This document shows positions 15,746 to 23,591 of a DNA stretch of 50,914 bases, piece after piece (positions within the stretch are counted from its first letter, which is position 1; each line of letters opens with the position of its first letter). The notes beneath the pieces were generated by a model that did no database searches, had not been told where the DNA came from, and saw only the letters and a list, made by a program, of their open reading frames with translations. The stretch is from JAKPKF01 sp964536135 (GTDB taxonomy: Bacteria > Patescibacteriota > Dojkabacteria > SC72). The translations under genes were made by a program, and so were the position numbers. The stretch spans positions 1 to 50,914 of the forward strand of contig CAZHVM010000007.1 in NCBI GenBank assembly GCA_964536135.1. Reading direction: 5' to 3'.

Positions 15746-16255
15746 ATGAGTATTGATACCTCACCTTTTGATTCAGAAGAACTTCTTTCTTGGGCTAATC
15801 TTGCAGAAAGCCATTCTGAAGAAATAAGAGAGCTTTCCTCCCGAGAAGATATCGATATTCCAAAATATCTGCTTGGTGATGTACTAAGTACTATTGTTGG
15901 AGACGATGAATTCTGTTTTGGTTTAAAAGATATACCATTTGATCCTAACTCGGTGCAATTAAGAAAAGAATCATTAATTATACGTTTACAATGGGAAATA
16001 GGATTGGGAGAAACCCCTGAAGAGGTTCGTGAGAGATTGCAGAAATTTCTTCCTGTTGCAGAAGAAACGGATTGGCAAAATAAAGAGAGCTTTTTGAAAG
16101 TAAAAGAAGCATGGTTTAGGGATATTAAGGATTTCGTACAATATCAAATTAGAAGAAATAAAATTTATATTGATGCAATGAATTATGAATTTGATATGGA
16201 AAATACACTACATCCTGAATATAAAGAAATTTTCTTTGGGAAACTGATGAGATAA
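15746..16255 (+). CDS. Hypothetical acidic protein
   Basis: A 169-residue protein without a recognised family. It is acidic in the first half (SPFDSEELLSWANLAESHSEEIRELSSREDIDI) with no signal peptide or membrane helix. A middle region, RLQWEIGLGETPEEVRERLQKFLP, is probably helical, and the C-terminus is aromatic (YIDAMNYEFDMENTLHPEYKEIFFGKL). A -10-like TAATAT (15735-15740) ends 5 nt before the ATG, suggesting an independent leaderless transcript just after tRNA-Lys. Function unknown. Confidence 0.7.
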   Translation: MSIDTSPFDSEELLSWANLAESHSEEIRELSSREDIDIPKYLLGDVLSTIVGDDEFCFGLKDIPFDPNSVQLRKESLIIRLQWEIGLGETPEEVRERLQKFLPVAEETDWQNKESFLKVKEAWFRDIKDFVQYQIRRNKIYIDAMNYEFDMENTLHPEYKEIFFGKLMR

Positions 16256-16296
16256 TCTATTTACATTCTCGTCCCTATTCGGTATATATTATATAT

Positions 16297-17190
16297 ATGA
16301 AAAGAAGATACATTGTTCTAATAATCCTTGCCGTTCTTCTTCTCATCTCCATTCCATTGGTATATATTTTTAGAGACCAAATACTGGAATATATCCCAAT
16401 TTTTAATAAACAAGAAAATACTCAAGAGGAAGATAAAAAAGTTGTGACTAGATCTGCTAAAGGTGTTGAATACAAAATGGTTACGCCTCTCCCAAGTGAT
16501 GAAGTAGATTGCACCTTCGACATTGAGGGAGAAATTCCTGGGTCATGGTTCTTTGAGGGAGTATTCCCAATAAAACTTGTAAGTACAACAGATTCAGAGA
16601 TACTAACTGTACAAGCAAAGGCAGAAGGAGATGCAAATACAGATGAATTTGTAAAGTTTACTGCAGAGGTTACATGCACAAAGGTATGTAATGGTGATGC
16701 AAAGTTAGTATTTTTAAAAGATAACCCATCTGGAGAGGCCGTAAATGATGACAGTTTCGAGATTCCGATAACGTTCAAAGAACTTTGTGAGATAGATAGT
16801 ACGATGAATCTCCTTGTGTATTTTGGTAACACAGTAAAAGATCCAAATGCAGAGAATTGTCAAAAGGTATACGCAGTTAACAGAAAAGTGGTTAAAACGG
16901 AAGCTGTTGGTAGAGCTGCATTGCTGGAACTTCTTAAAGGCACAACAAGTACAGAAGAAGATAATGGATATCTCTCATCTATTCCCATCGGTGTAACCAT
17001 TAACTCATTGAAAATATCTAAAGGAGTGGCTCACGTGGATTTCAATGAAAAACTGGGTGAAGGAGTAGGGGGCACATGTCTGGTAGACAGAATTAGAGCT
17101 CAGATTACTCAAACATTAAAACAATTTCCAACCGTAAATAAGGTAATTATATCCATAAACGGGGAGAGCGAAACAATATTACAGCCTTAA
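16297..17190 (+). CDS. Membrane-anchored Gmad2-GerMN domain protein
   Basis: A 297-residue protein with an N-terminal membrane anchor (~4-25, YIVLIILAVLLLISIPLVYIF) and a short charged linker. It then has an immunoglobulin-like Gmad2-type domain (~65-155, CTFDIEGEIPGSWFFEGVFPIKLV) and a GerMN-like domain (~180-295, GRAALLELLKGTTSTEEDNGYLSSIP to DRIRAQITQTLKQFPTVNKVIISINGE). GerMN domains occur in spore germination protein GerM and in LpqB-type envelope proteins. Here, with no sporulation genes, a role in the cell wall is more likely. A TATATT (16285-16290) ends 6 nt before the ATG. The stop overlaps convergent gatA by 12 nt. Confidence 0.83.
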   Translation: MKRRYIVLIILAVLLLISIPLVYIFRDQILEYIPIFNKQENTQEEDKKVVTRSAKGVEYKMVTPLPSDEVDCTFDIEGEIPGSWFFEGVFPIKLVSTTDSEILTVQAKAEGDANTDEFVKFTAEVTCTKVCNGDAKLVFLKDNPSGEAVNDDSFEIPITFKELCEIDSTMNLLVYFGNTVKDPNAENCQKVYAVNRKVVKTEAVGRAALLELLKGTTSTEEDNGYLSSIPIGVTINSLKISKGVAHVDFNEKLGEGVGGTCLVDRIRAQITQTLKQFPTVNKVIISINGESETILQP

Positions 17191-18621
17191 TTTCAATAAT
17201 CCGATTTCTTTTTCTAATGCATAAGCTGCATTTAGTATTGTTTGTTCACCAAAATATCTTCCAATGAATTGTATCCCTGTTGGCATATTGTTTGAGAGTC
17301 CAGATGGTATAGATATACCTGGTAGGCCTGCCTCTGAACTTCCTTCTGCAAGGACATCAGCAATTTCTCCAAATAAAGGATTGTCAGCATCTTCATCTTT
17401 GAGTGCCACAGTAGGGGTTGTTGGAGATACAATCGCATCATATTTTTTCAATACACCATCTAAATCATCCTTAATTAACTGTCTAACCTGTTCAGATTTC
17501 TTAAAATATTCATCTGCATATCCAGCAGACAGTGAAAATGTCCCTGTCATAACTCTTCTTTTTGATTCTTCTCCAAATCCTTCTCCTCTTGTAGATTCGT
17601 AATATTCTTTAACATTTCCATTCTTACTTCCCTCTAGGCCATATCTTGTACCGTCATATCTTGCTAAATTTGAAGAGACTTCGCTTCTACATGTAATGGT
17701 ATATACTGCCATGGCAAATTTAGGATCCATTACAGATACTTCTTCAATTATTGCGCCTAAATCTTTCAGAATAGAGATACTGTTTTCAAAATTCTTTCTT
17801 ACACCATCTTGTATATTTAGTTCTAAATATTCTTTGGGTAATGCTAAACACATACCCTTAATTTGGGAAGGATCTAATAATTTGTGGTATTCATTTGCAG
17901 TTTCTTTAGAGGATGTAAAGTCGTTTTTGTCATATCCAGCAATTATGCTTAACAAATATGCTGCATCTTCAACTGTTTTTGTAATTGGACCAGGAGAGTC
18001 TAAAGAAGAGCCCATTGCAAGGACTCCGTACCTAGATACTCTAGAGTATGTTGGCTTAAGTCCAACTATTCCACACCATGATGCTGGTAATCTAATGGAG
18101 CCTGCAGTTTCAGTCCCAAGAGAGGCTGTACACATATCTGCAGCAACTGTGGCGGCTGAACCACCACTTGATCCCCCAGGGAGAGTTTCTTTATCCCAAG
18201 GGTTTCTAGTGGGTCCGTAGTAGGATGTAACTGTACCACTTCCATGACAGAATTGGTCTAGATTTGTTTTCCCTAGAATTATGGCTTGCTCATCTAGTAT
18301 TCTTTGTACTACAGTAGCGTTGTAGACAGGTTTGTAACCATCTAGTATGTGAGAAGCACATGTAGTTGGTATGTCTTTGGTAGAGAAAACATCTTTAACA
18401 GAGATTGGAATACCTGAAAGTTTTTTGTCTTTGAATTTGTCGAAATTATTGTCAAAATCCTTGGCTTTACGAAGAGAATCTTCCTTGTTTACTGTTATGT
18501 ATGCATTGAAGGTTTTTTCTAATCTCGCTATTCTGTCTAGATAGTAATTTACAGCTTCGGTAGCTGAGACTTCTTTCTTAAGTAATTTCTCTCTTAATTG
18601 TGTAATACTGAGATTTTCCAT
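17179..18621 (-). CDS. gatA: Asp-tRNA(Asn)/Glu-tRNA(Gln) amidotransferase subunit A
   Basis: An amidase that releases ammonia from glutamine for the GatCAB complex. The start was chosen at ATG 18621 (MENLSITQLREKLLKKEVSA), giving 480 residues. The Ser-cisSer-Lys triad is visible: the Lys in GIPISVKDVF, and the serines in LPGGSSGGSAATVA and TAGSIRLPASWCG. The C-terminal GLSNNMPTGIQFIGRYFGEQTIL is typical. It is the last gene of the tasA-sipW-pap2-gatA run and is not linked to gatB-gatC, which lie ~4 kb away on the same strand. Confidence 0.97.
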   Translation of the reverse strand: MENLSITQLREKLLKKEVSATEAVNYYLDRIARLEKTFNAYITVNKEDSLRKAKDFDNNFDKFKDKKLSGIPISVKDVFSTKDIPTTCASHILDGYKPVYNATVVQRILDEQAIILGKTNLDQFCHGSGTVTSYYGPTRNPWDKETLPGGSSGGSAATVAADMCTASLGTETAGSIRLPASWCGIVGLKPTYSRVSRYGVLAMGSSLDSPGPITKTVEDAAYLLSIIAGYDKNDFTSSKETANEYHKLLDPSQIKGMCLALPKEYLELNIQDGVRKNFENSISILKDLGAIIEEVSVMDPKFAMAVYTITCRSEVSSNLARYDGTRYGLEGSKNGNVKEYYESTRGEGFGEESKRRVMTGTFSLSAGYADEYFKKSEQVRQLIKDDLDGVLKKYDAIVSPTTPTVALKDEDADNPLFGEIADVLAEGSSEAGLPGISIPSGLSNNMPTGIQFIGRYFGEQTILNAAYALEKEIGLLKLRL

Positions 18622-18637
18622 TAATACAGGTATTGTA

Positions 18638-19210
18638 TCAAAGAACAAAGAAAAAGGTAATGGATATTATAGCAGCAACAACCACTCCTGCGACAGTTTG
18701 CATCCATGTATGTTTACCAAGCTCAACTCTTGACCATGCTATGGCTGGAGTAAAGATGAATAGTAACCAGAGGAAGGAGAGGTTGGGAAAGAGAAAGATT
18801 AAGGTAAAGAAAAGGAGTGTTGAGTATGTCATATGTCCACTCATTTTCCAGAAAAGTGAAACGATTGTAAGTATAGTAGATGCTGTAAGGGAGGCTACTG
18901 TTACTGTAGAGATGGTTGGATCTTTGAGTAGGAATGTATTTACGAGGAAGAGAATTAGGAAGGAGAGTGTAACGATGGTAAAGAAGAGTGGTCTTTCTTC
19001 CCTATTTGTAAATTCGTAGTCTGTTGCCTTTCCTAGTCTTTTAAGAATGAAGAATGTAACTAGCGGGGCACAAAGGTAGAGAACTGGAAATAGAATTCTA
19101 TATATAACTGAAATATCTGAGATTACAAATACAAGAGCTGGAGCTAGTAGCATCGTAAAAAAACCATTGAACACTTCAGATATTATTCGAGCTAGTTTCT
19201 TTTTAAGCAT
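18638..19210 (-). CDS. PAP2-like membrane phosphatase (degenerate motifs)
   Basis: A 190-residue protein with about six hydrophobic helices. Three motifs of the PAP2 phosphatase/phospholipid phosphatase family can be traced in order: NREERP for KxxxxxxRP, KMSGHMT for PSGH, and SRVELGKHTWMQ for SRxxxxxHxxxD. The last acidic residue is replaced by Gln. The central His and the SR...H pair are kept, so activity is possible. The substrate could be undecaprenyl pyrophosphate or a phospholipid. It lies 36 nt downstream of the SipW-fusion gene and 16 nt upstream of gatA. Confidence 0.65.
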   Translation of the reverse strand: MLKKKLARIISEVFNGFFTMLLAPALVFVISDISVIYRILFPVLYLCAPLVTFFILKRLGKATDYEFTNREERPLFFTIVTLSFLILFLVNTFLLKDPTISTVTVASLTASTILTIVSLFWKMSGHMTYSTLLFFTLIFLFPNLSFLWLLFIFTPAIAWSRVELGKHTWMQTVAGVVVAAIISITFFFVL

Positions 19211-19246
19211 TGTTCATTGTAGCGCAAATGAGGGTGAGTTCCAAGG

Positions 19247-20461
19247 TTAGAATATATTCTCTGCTTTTGGAGTTCCGTATGTAGTAATGCTATCTTCTTT
19301 CCAGAACTCTTTGTTGTTGCACTCTTGGAGTGTACATGAATCCCAATTAGATTCCATTAATCCACTCCCAGAATTTATTCTCTGCATTGAGTGTAGCGTA
19401 TCTCCTAAAAGACCAGCTGGCCAAGTAGGGTATCCAAGTATTTCATCTACGATATTCCCATCTTTATCTTTGAGGACTAAATTACCATTATTTTCATTTA
19501 ATAGCTCAATGCTGGCATTCGACCAATCTGAGTTCACGGCTAAGGCTGTATTTTTACTTTGTGATGGGTAGCTAGAGATGAGAAAGTATCCGTTTGCAGC
19601 TATTATGCTATTAGCAGGTATCATGAGAGGAGGTTTATTTAAGTCTCTAACATTTTGTATCTTCCATTTACCAATATTTGTATCGTTATTGGTTAAATTC
19701 TTTAATTCTATCCATTGATCATCGATGGATATATCTGTTCCTGTCCACATAATTTCGTTTATTATTACTGATTCGGAAACCTCTTTAGTTGAGAGAGAAA
19801 TTCCTTGTAAAGTAACTTGTGATGAAAAAAAAGCGTATCCATAGTTCGTATAAAAAAAACAGAAGGAAGAAGCAAACAAAAAGATAAAAGTCGCAAGAAC
19901 AGTTCCATTTGATTTTTTTCTTTTCATCAGCTCCTTTTCTAATTTTTGTTGAACTTCTTCATTTATTCCTTCTCTAATCCTTTGAATTTGAGAGATAATT
20001 AGTAGAACAGCAGGTAGCCCGAGGAGTATTCCAAAGCCCAAGGGAGTTTTTAACCAGTCAATTGCATACCCTAAGTATGGTATTGTACAAATCATTTTGC
20101 CCTTGATTTCGGATTTCTCGATTTTCCAGTTATCTTCTTCTTTATTATTATCGCCTTTTGTTGAAAATTGGGTAGTTCCTTCGATTTCTTCAACCCTCTC
20201 TATCCTATGAATAATGGTTGTTTCTATATCGAGAGGAGAAGTGAAAGCGATAATATCATCTTTATTAAATTGTTTGCCGTTTGTTATAAAAATTATGGAA
20301 CCGGTCTTGATTGTTGGTTCCATCGATCCAGAGAGGACGACATATGTAGAGATATAATCTTTTGTTGGAAGTAGTGGTGATACAACGAGCAGAAGAAGAC
20401 AAAGCAGTAAAGCAAAGAAAATCCACTCAAATATCTTAAAGATTCTTTTTATTATAACCAT
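19247..20461 (-). CDS. sipW: SipW-type (Ser-His) signal peptidase fused to a lamin-tail domain
   Basis: Starting at ATG 20461 (404 residues; an in-frame TTG lies at 20467). Domains: membrane helix (~5-30), then an ER-type signal peptidase core with the Ser in LSGSMEPT (S46) and a His in IIHRIERV (H85) in place of Lys, as in Bacillus SipW. A second helix follows (~142-158) and then a basic stretch. Residues 179-227 look like another signal peptide, ending GYAFFSSQVTLQGISLST. A lamin-tail domain follows (~232-345, VIINEIMWTGTDISIDDQWIELKNL). The GYAFFSSQ segment matches GYALFSSQ in the upstream TasA-like protein. The protein thus joins a peptidase to a probable substrate. An AAAGGAG lies 3 nt before an internal ATG at 19927, which might produce the tail alone. 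Confidence 0.85.
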   Translation of the reverse strand: MVIIKRIFKIFEWIFFALLLCLLLLVVSPLLPTKDYISTYVVLSGSMEPTIKTGSIIFITNGKQFNKDDIIAFTSPLDIETTIIHRIERVEEIEGTTQFSTKGDNNKEEDNWKIEKSEIKGKMICTIPYLGYAIDWLKTPLGFGILLGLPAVLLIISQIQRIREGINEEVQQKLEKELMKRKKSNGTVLATFIFLFASSFCFFYTNYGYAFFSSQVTLQGISLSTKEVSESVIINEIMWTGTDISIDDQWIELKNLTNNDTNIGKWKIQNVRDLNKPPLMIPANSIIAANGYFLISSYPSQSKNTALAVNSDWSNASIELLNENNGNLVLKDKDGNIVDEILGYPTWPAGLLGDTLHSMQRINSGSGLMESNWDSCTLQECNNKEFWKEDSITTYGTPKAENIF

Positions 20462-20464
20462 ATT

Positions 20465-20491
20465 CAACAGCGCAATTTAATTACGCTGTTG
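20465..20491 (-). promoter_or_regulatory. Hairpin between the tasA-like gene and sipW
   Basis: A perfect 8-bp inverted repeat, CAACAGCG (20465-20472) and CGCTGTTG (20484-20491), with an 11-nt loop. It ends 3 nt before the sipW ATG on the transcript. No T-run follows, so it does not look like an intrinsic terminator. It could hide the ribosome entry region or set the 3' end of a processed tasA-like mRNA, lowering the peptidase relative to its substrate. Confidence 0.55.
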
Positions 20492-20513
20492 GTATGACAA
20501 TAACATCTTTTTA

Positions 20514-21101
20514 TTAAGGAACTTGTGTTCCTGTAATAGCAATGTTCATATTTGAAATTGTTTTACCTGCAATTTCATTACCATATGTGCTATCTATTCT
20601 AAAGACTATTGTGTAATGCTGTGAAGCTCCCTGAATAAGTGGATTTCCAGGAAGATTTATTTCAGAAGCATTCCATTGTGCGAGAGTATACCAATTTGTC
20701 GCTTTTGTAGTGTCACAGTGATATCCAGGAGTATCATCATAGAAACAAATTCTTGCCTGTATAGCATTGCTTAGTTCTCCCCAATGCCCACTAGCTGAGG
20801 TTATTTTTGCTGCGAGATTCAAATTAAGAGGATCAGTTGTTGCTTCACTAGTATTTTGTAACCAAAATTCTCCCCAATCCATCTCACCAGGTAACAATGG
20901 TGCAAAATGAACCCCATAGTTTGGTAAATACCAATTAGATTGGTAATTCTCACCATTTAAGCTTACTTCGAGCCCTGGAGTGGCAGTACCTAAGACCATC
21001 CCATTCAATTGGGCTTGGCTAGAGAACAGTGCATAACCTGTCCCTGCGACTAAGCCTATTGTTAAGAATAGACCTAGAAAACCGCTTAAGATTTTTTTCA
21101 T
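20514..21101 (-). CDS. TasA/camelysin (M73)-like surface protein
   Basis: A 195-residue exported protein resembling TasA, CalY and camelysin, which form surface filaments in Bacillus and are processed by SipW. The N-terminal signal (1-24, MKKILSGFLGLFLTIGLVAG) is followed by GYALFSSQAQLNGMVLGT, the characteristic SipW cleavage and start-of-mature region. The mature part is a beta-rich domain with PLLPGEMDWGEFWLQNTSEATTDPLNLNLAAKI, typical of this family. It is followed after 52 nt by the sipW-type peptidase gene, matching the tasA/sipW pairing. Transcription appears to start ~200 nt upstream at a strong promoter. Whether it forms fibres is an inference. Confidence 0.78.
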   Translation of the reverse strand: MKKILSGFLGLFLTIGLVAGTGYALFSSQAQLNGMVLGTATPGLEVSLNGENYQSNWYLPNYGVHFAPLLPGEMDWGEFWLQNTSEATTDPLNLNLAAKITSASGHWGELSNAIQARICFYDDTPGYHCDTTKATNWYTLAQWNASEINLPGNPLIQGASQHYTIVFRIDSTYGNEIAGKTISNMNIAITGTQVP

Positions 21102-21301
21102 CTTAAATATATAAAAAATTAATTTTCAGTATAAAACAAATGAATAAAAATTAATTCATTAAGTTATATACCGATATATTTTTGGATTGGGAAAAATTAT
21201 CCAACCCAGTAGTTAAAGAACTACAATAGGTCGGTTTTGCTATTAGCTATCTTGCCTCTAAGCAACCACATTAACGAGACAAGAATCATTGCCCCCTGTA
21301 T
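21102..21301 (-). ncRNA. Candidate structured 5' leader of the tasA-like operon (possible riboswitch)
   Basis: About 200 nt separate the predicted start of transcription (~21301) from the ATG. Several stems can form on the minus-strand RNA. An outer stem CCGACC (21229-21234) with GGTTGG (21201-21206) encloses a perfect hairpin GTAGTT-CTTT-AACTAC (21209-21224). GGGTTGG (21201-21207) can instead pair with CCAATCC (21184-21190). The two stems exclude each other. A further stem CTTGTCT/AGA-GG-CAAG (21277-21283 with 21251-21259) lies 5' of these, and an AT-rich 7-bp hairpin lies at 21139-21160. No known riboswitch consensus was recognised (c-di-GMP-I and -II, c-di-AMP, SAM, purine, fluoride were considered). 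It is structured by inspection only. Confidence 0.45.
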
Positions 21302-21336
21302 ACCTATAGAATATTCCAGGTATACCCCCATGTCAA
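21298..21336 (-). promoter_or_regulatory. Strong promoter and operator-like repeat of the tasA-like operon
   Basis: On the minus strand a perfect TTGACA (-35, 21331-21336) and TATTCT (-10, 21308-21313) have a 17-nt spacer. A 7-bp inverted repeat GTATACC/GGTATAC (21298-21304 and 21319-21325) brackets the -10. One arm lies in the spacer and the other at the expected start point, as expected for a repressor site. Confidence 0.7.
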
Positions 21337-21340
21337 TACA

Positions 21341-23521
21341 TTAAGAAATTTTGTTAATAATGAATAATCTATGAAGTGCTCTTGTAATACCTACATAAAG
21401 TAATCTCCAAGATAGTTCATCATCTGGATATGAATCCATATCTGCTATAAATACACTATCAAATTCTAAACCCTTAGCATTCTCAATTGGCATCACAAGT
21501 AATCCCTGTTTGTAATCATTCTCAGTGTAGTTAATAACCTCTCTGTCTAAATATTCACTGTAACTTTTTAATTTGTTGTAAATATTTGTAGAATGATTCT
21601 TATCTCTACAAAGTATGCTGCAAGTCACAGCACCCTTGTCAAACTGTTCCTTTATCTTTTCCACTACAACATTCAATTCCTTCTCACTACAATTATCCAG
21701 TGTATTTCCTATATTTAATACTTCTACGTCATCTCCATGTCTAAGTACTGCCTCTGGAAGTTGGTAAGATTTAGGGAATTTATCTCTGAACAAACCATTG
21801 GCATAATCTATAATCTCGACTGTAGTTCTGTAACACCTTTGTAACTGACGGAAGGAAACTTTTTTCCCTGTATACTTCTTGAGAATATCCCAAACACCAT
21901 CCCATGATCTAATGTAGAAAGGAGGAATAATGGATTGAGCAAGATCTCCTGCTAATGTAATATTTCCATTTTTTGCTATCTTAGCAAGTGTAGCAAGCTG
22001 TATGTAGCTCATATCTTGAGCTTCATCCACCATTACAGTATCTCTTGTAACATTCTTAATTCCATTAATCTTTTGGTAAAGATAAACCATTGGTGCTAAG
22101 TCCTCTATGCGGAAGAAATCATTTTTACTTTCACCAGTTAATCCCTTAAGTGAGTATGTACATATATTTGGAGTGAGCAGTGTGTCTTTGAATAGATTTC
22201 TGTAAAGTTTGTAAACAGATGTATTGTTTCTAAAGTATGTTAAAACTTTCTTTTTGATGTCAAAATCGTTCTCATTCATATCTCCGATATATCCATCTAG
22301 GGATTTTCTAAAATGCTTCTGTGCAAAAGAGTATTCTAGTGCTAATTCCAATCTCTCTGCCATATCTATGTCAGGGTAATTCTTTTTAAGGAGAAAGTAT
22401 CTGTTAGAAACAATATCCTTTCTAGAATAGGGCATCTCTTCTAAAAGTTCTTTTTCAAATTTGTCGAAATATGTATCTAGGATATCTAAGAATTCCAAAG
22501 ATCCTTTAAACTCCTTAATCTTCATATCTTCTTCCAAATTGGAAAGTCTGTAATTGCCTTCCCATTCTAAAAAGTTCTTTGCCCAGAAAAGGTATGTCTG
22601 CGTATCCACTTTGGATATACCTAAATCTGGAAGGACATCTGAGACATAGTCTATGAACATCTGGTTTGGAGCTATTATTAAAGAATTTTCTGAAGTAATT
22701 GTTTCTTTGTATGTGTAGAAAAGATATGCAAGTCTGTGAAGAAGTATGGTTGTTTTTCCACTACCTGCTACTCCCTGTATTATTCTTGGATGATTAATAT
22801 CTTCTCTGATGATTTCATTCTGTTGTGCTTGTATTGTAGAAACAATATCTTGGAGTTTTTTACCAAGTCTTTCATTGAGTTGTGCAAGAAGAAACTCATC
22901 TGCTGCTACATTACCACTTTTTGCGTCATATATTCCCTTGATTCTAGCCCTTGCAATCTGAAACTGTCTTTTCTGTTTAAGCTCCCCGGTTCTTTTCCCA
23001 ACTGGGGCTTGAAAGCTCACGTTTTTTGCAGGACCAGAGTTTTCGTAGTAGATATTCGCAATTGGAGATCTCCAGTCTGTGATTATTGGGATGTGTGTCT
23101 TTTCGTCAACAAGAGCAAATTTCCCAATATATAGGAGTAAAGGTTTACCAGTTTTAGAGTCATTTGGTAGAAACACAATCTTTCCAAAGTAAGGGGAGTC
23201 TAGGGCTATTAATTCGTTGTTAATTCTTCCAATTAGCGATTCAATTTGTCTAAGAATCTGATTGTATATATTTTTAGCATCTTTTCTCTCATCAATATCG
23301 CTCTCTGTTTCAATCAGGGTAATTTGGTGCTCTAGTTCCTCTTCTAATCTATCTAATCTTGGAAGAAGATTTCGTATACTAGCAATCTTCCTTCTTGTCA
23401 CCTCTTTTAGGGTAGGGTACTCTTCCTGTTCTAAGGAAGTAAGGTCTATCAGATCGTTAAATGATCCGATATCTTCTAACTGTTTGTAAAGAGGATTTAA
23501 ATATTTCTTGAATGTCTGCAT
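21341..23521 (-). CDS. helD: HelD-like superfamily 1 helicase
   Basis: A UvrD/Rep-related ATPase of the HelD class, which in other bacteria removes stalled RNA polymerase from DNA. The 726 residues begin with a coiled-coil arm (~1-105, EYPTLKEVTRRKIASIRNLLPRLDRLEEELEHQI), as in HelD. Then come Walker A GVAGSGKTT (250-258), Walker B VMVDEAQDMSYIQ (~495), a QxxxR-type motif in RQLQRCYRT, and the C-terminal motif LEFDSVFIADMD with YVGITRALHRLFII. A TATAAT lies ~10 nt before the ATG. The call between HelD and generic UvrD is based on the N-terminal arm and overall layout. Confidence 0.87.
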   Translation of the reverse strand: MQTFKKYLNPLYKQLEDIGSFNDLIDLTSLEQEEYPTLKEVTRRKIASIRNLLPRLDRLEEELEHQITLIETESDIDERKDAKNIYNQILRQIESLIGRINNELIALDSPYFGKIVFLPNDSKTGKPLLLYIGKFALVDEKTHIPIITDWRSPIANIYYENSGPAKNVSFQAPVGKRTGELKQKRQFQIARARIKGIYDAKSGNVAADEFLLAQLNERLGKKLQDIVSTIQAQQNEIIREDINHPRIIQGVAGSGKTTILLHRLAYLFYTYKETITSENSLIIAPNQMFIDYVSDVLPDLGISKVDTQTYLFWAKNFLEWEGNYRLSNLEEDMKIKEFKGSLEFLDILDTYFDKFEKELLEEMPYSRKDIVSNRYFLLKKNYPDIDMAERLELALEYSFAQKHFRKSLDGYIGDMNENDFDIKKKVLTYFRNNTSVYKLYRNLFKDTLLTPNICTYSLKGLTGESKNDFFRIEDLAPMVYLYQKINGIKNVTRDTVMVDEAQDMSYIQLATLAKIAKNGNITLAGDLAQSIIPPFYIRSWDGVWDILKKYTGKKVSFRQLQRCYRTTVEIIDYANGLFRDKFPKSYQLPEAVLRHGDDVEVLNIGNTLDNCSEKELNVVVEKIKEQFDKGAVTCSILCRDKNHSTNIYNKLKSYSEYLDREVINYTENDYKQGLLVMPIENAKGLEFDSVFIADMDSYPDDELSWRLLYVGITRALHRLFIINKIS

Positions 23522-23591
23522 AATAAGGGTAATTATATATTATTTTGTTTTAAAATGTTTGATTGATTACCCATTTTTGTTATATTTAAAT

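Noticed and set aside
20465..20491. Intrinsic terminator between the tasA-like gene and sipW
   Set aside because: The stem is perfect but no T-run follows in the direction of transcription, and the sipW ATG begins 3 nt later.
21102..21301. c-di-GMP (GEMM) riboswitch in the tasA-like leader
   Set aside because: GCAAAACC is reminiscent of the GCAAA(A/C)C core, but the paired GACGCAAAGCC receptor segment and the GAAA tetraloop are missing.
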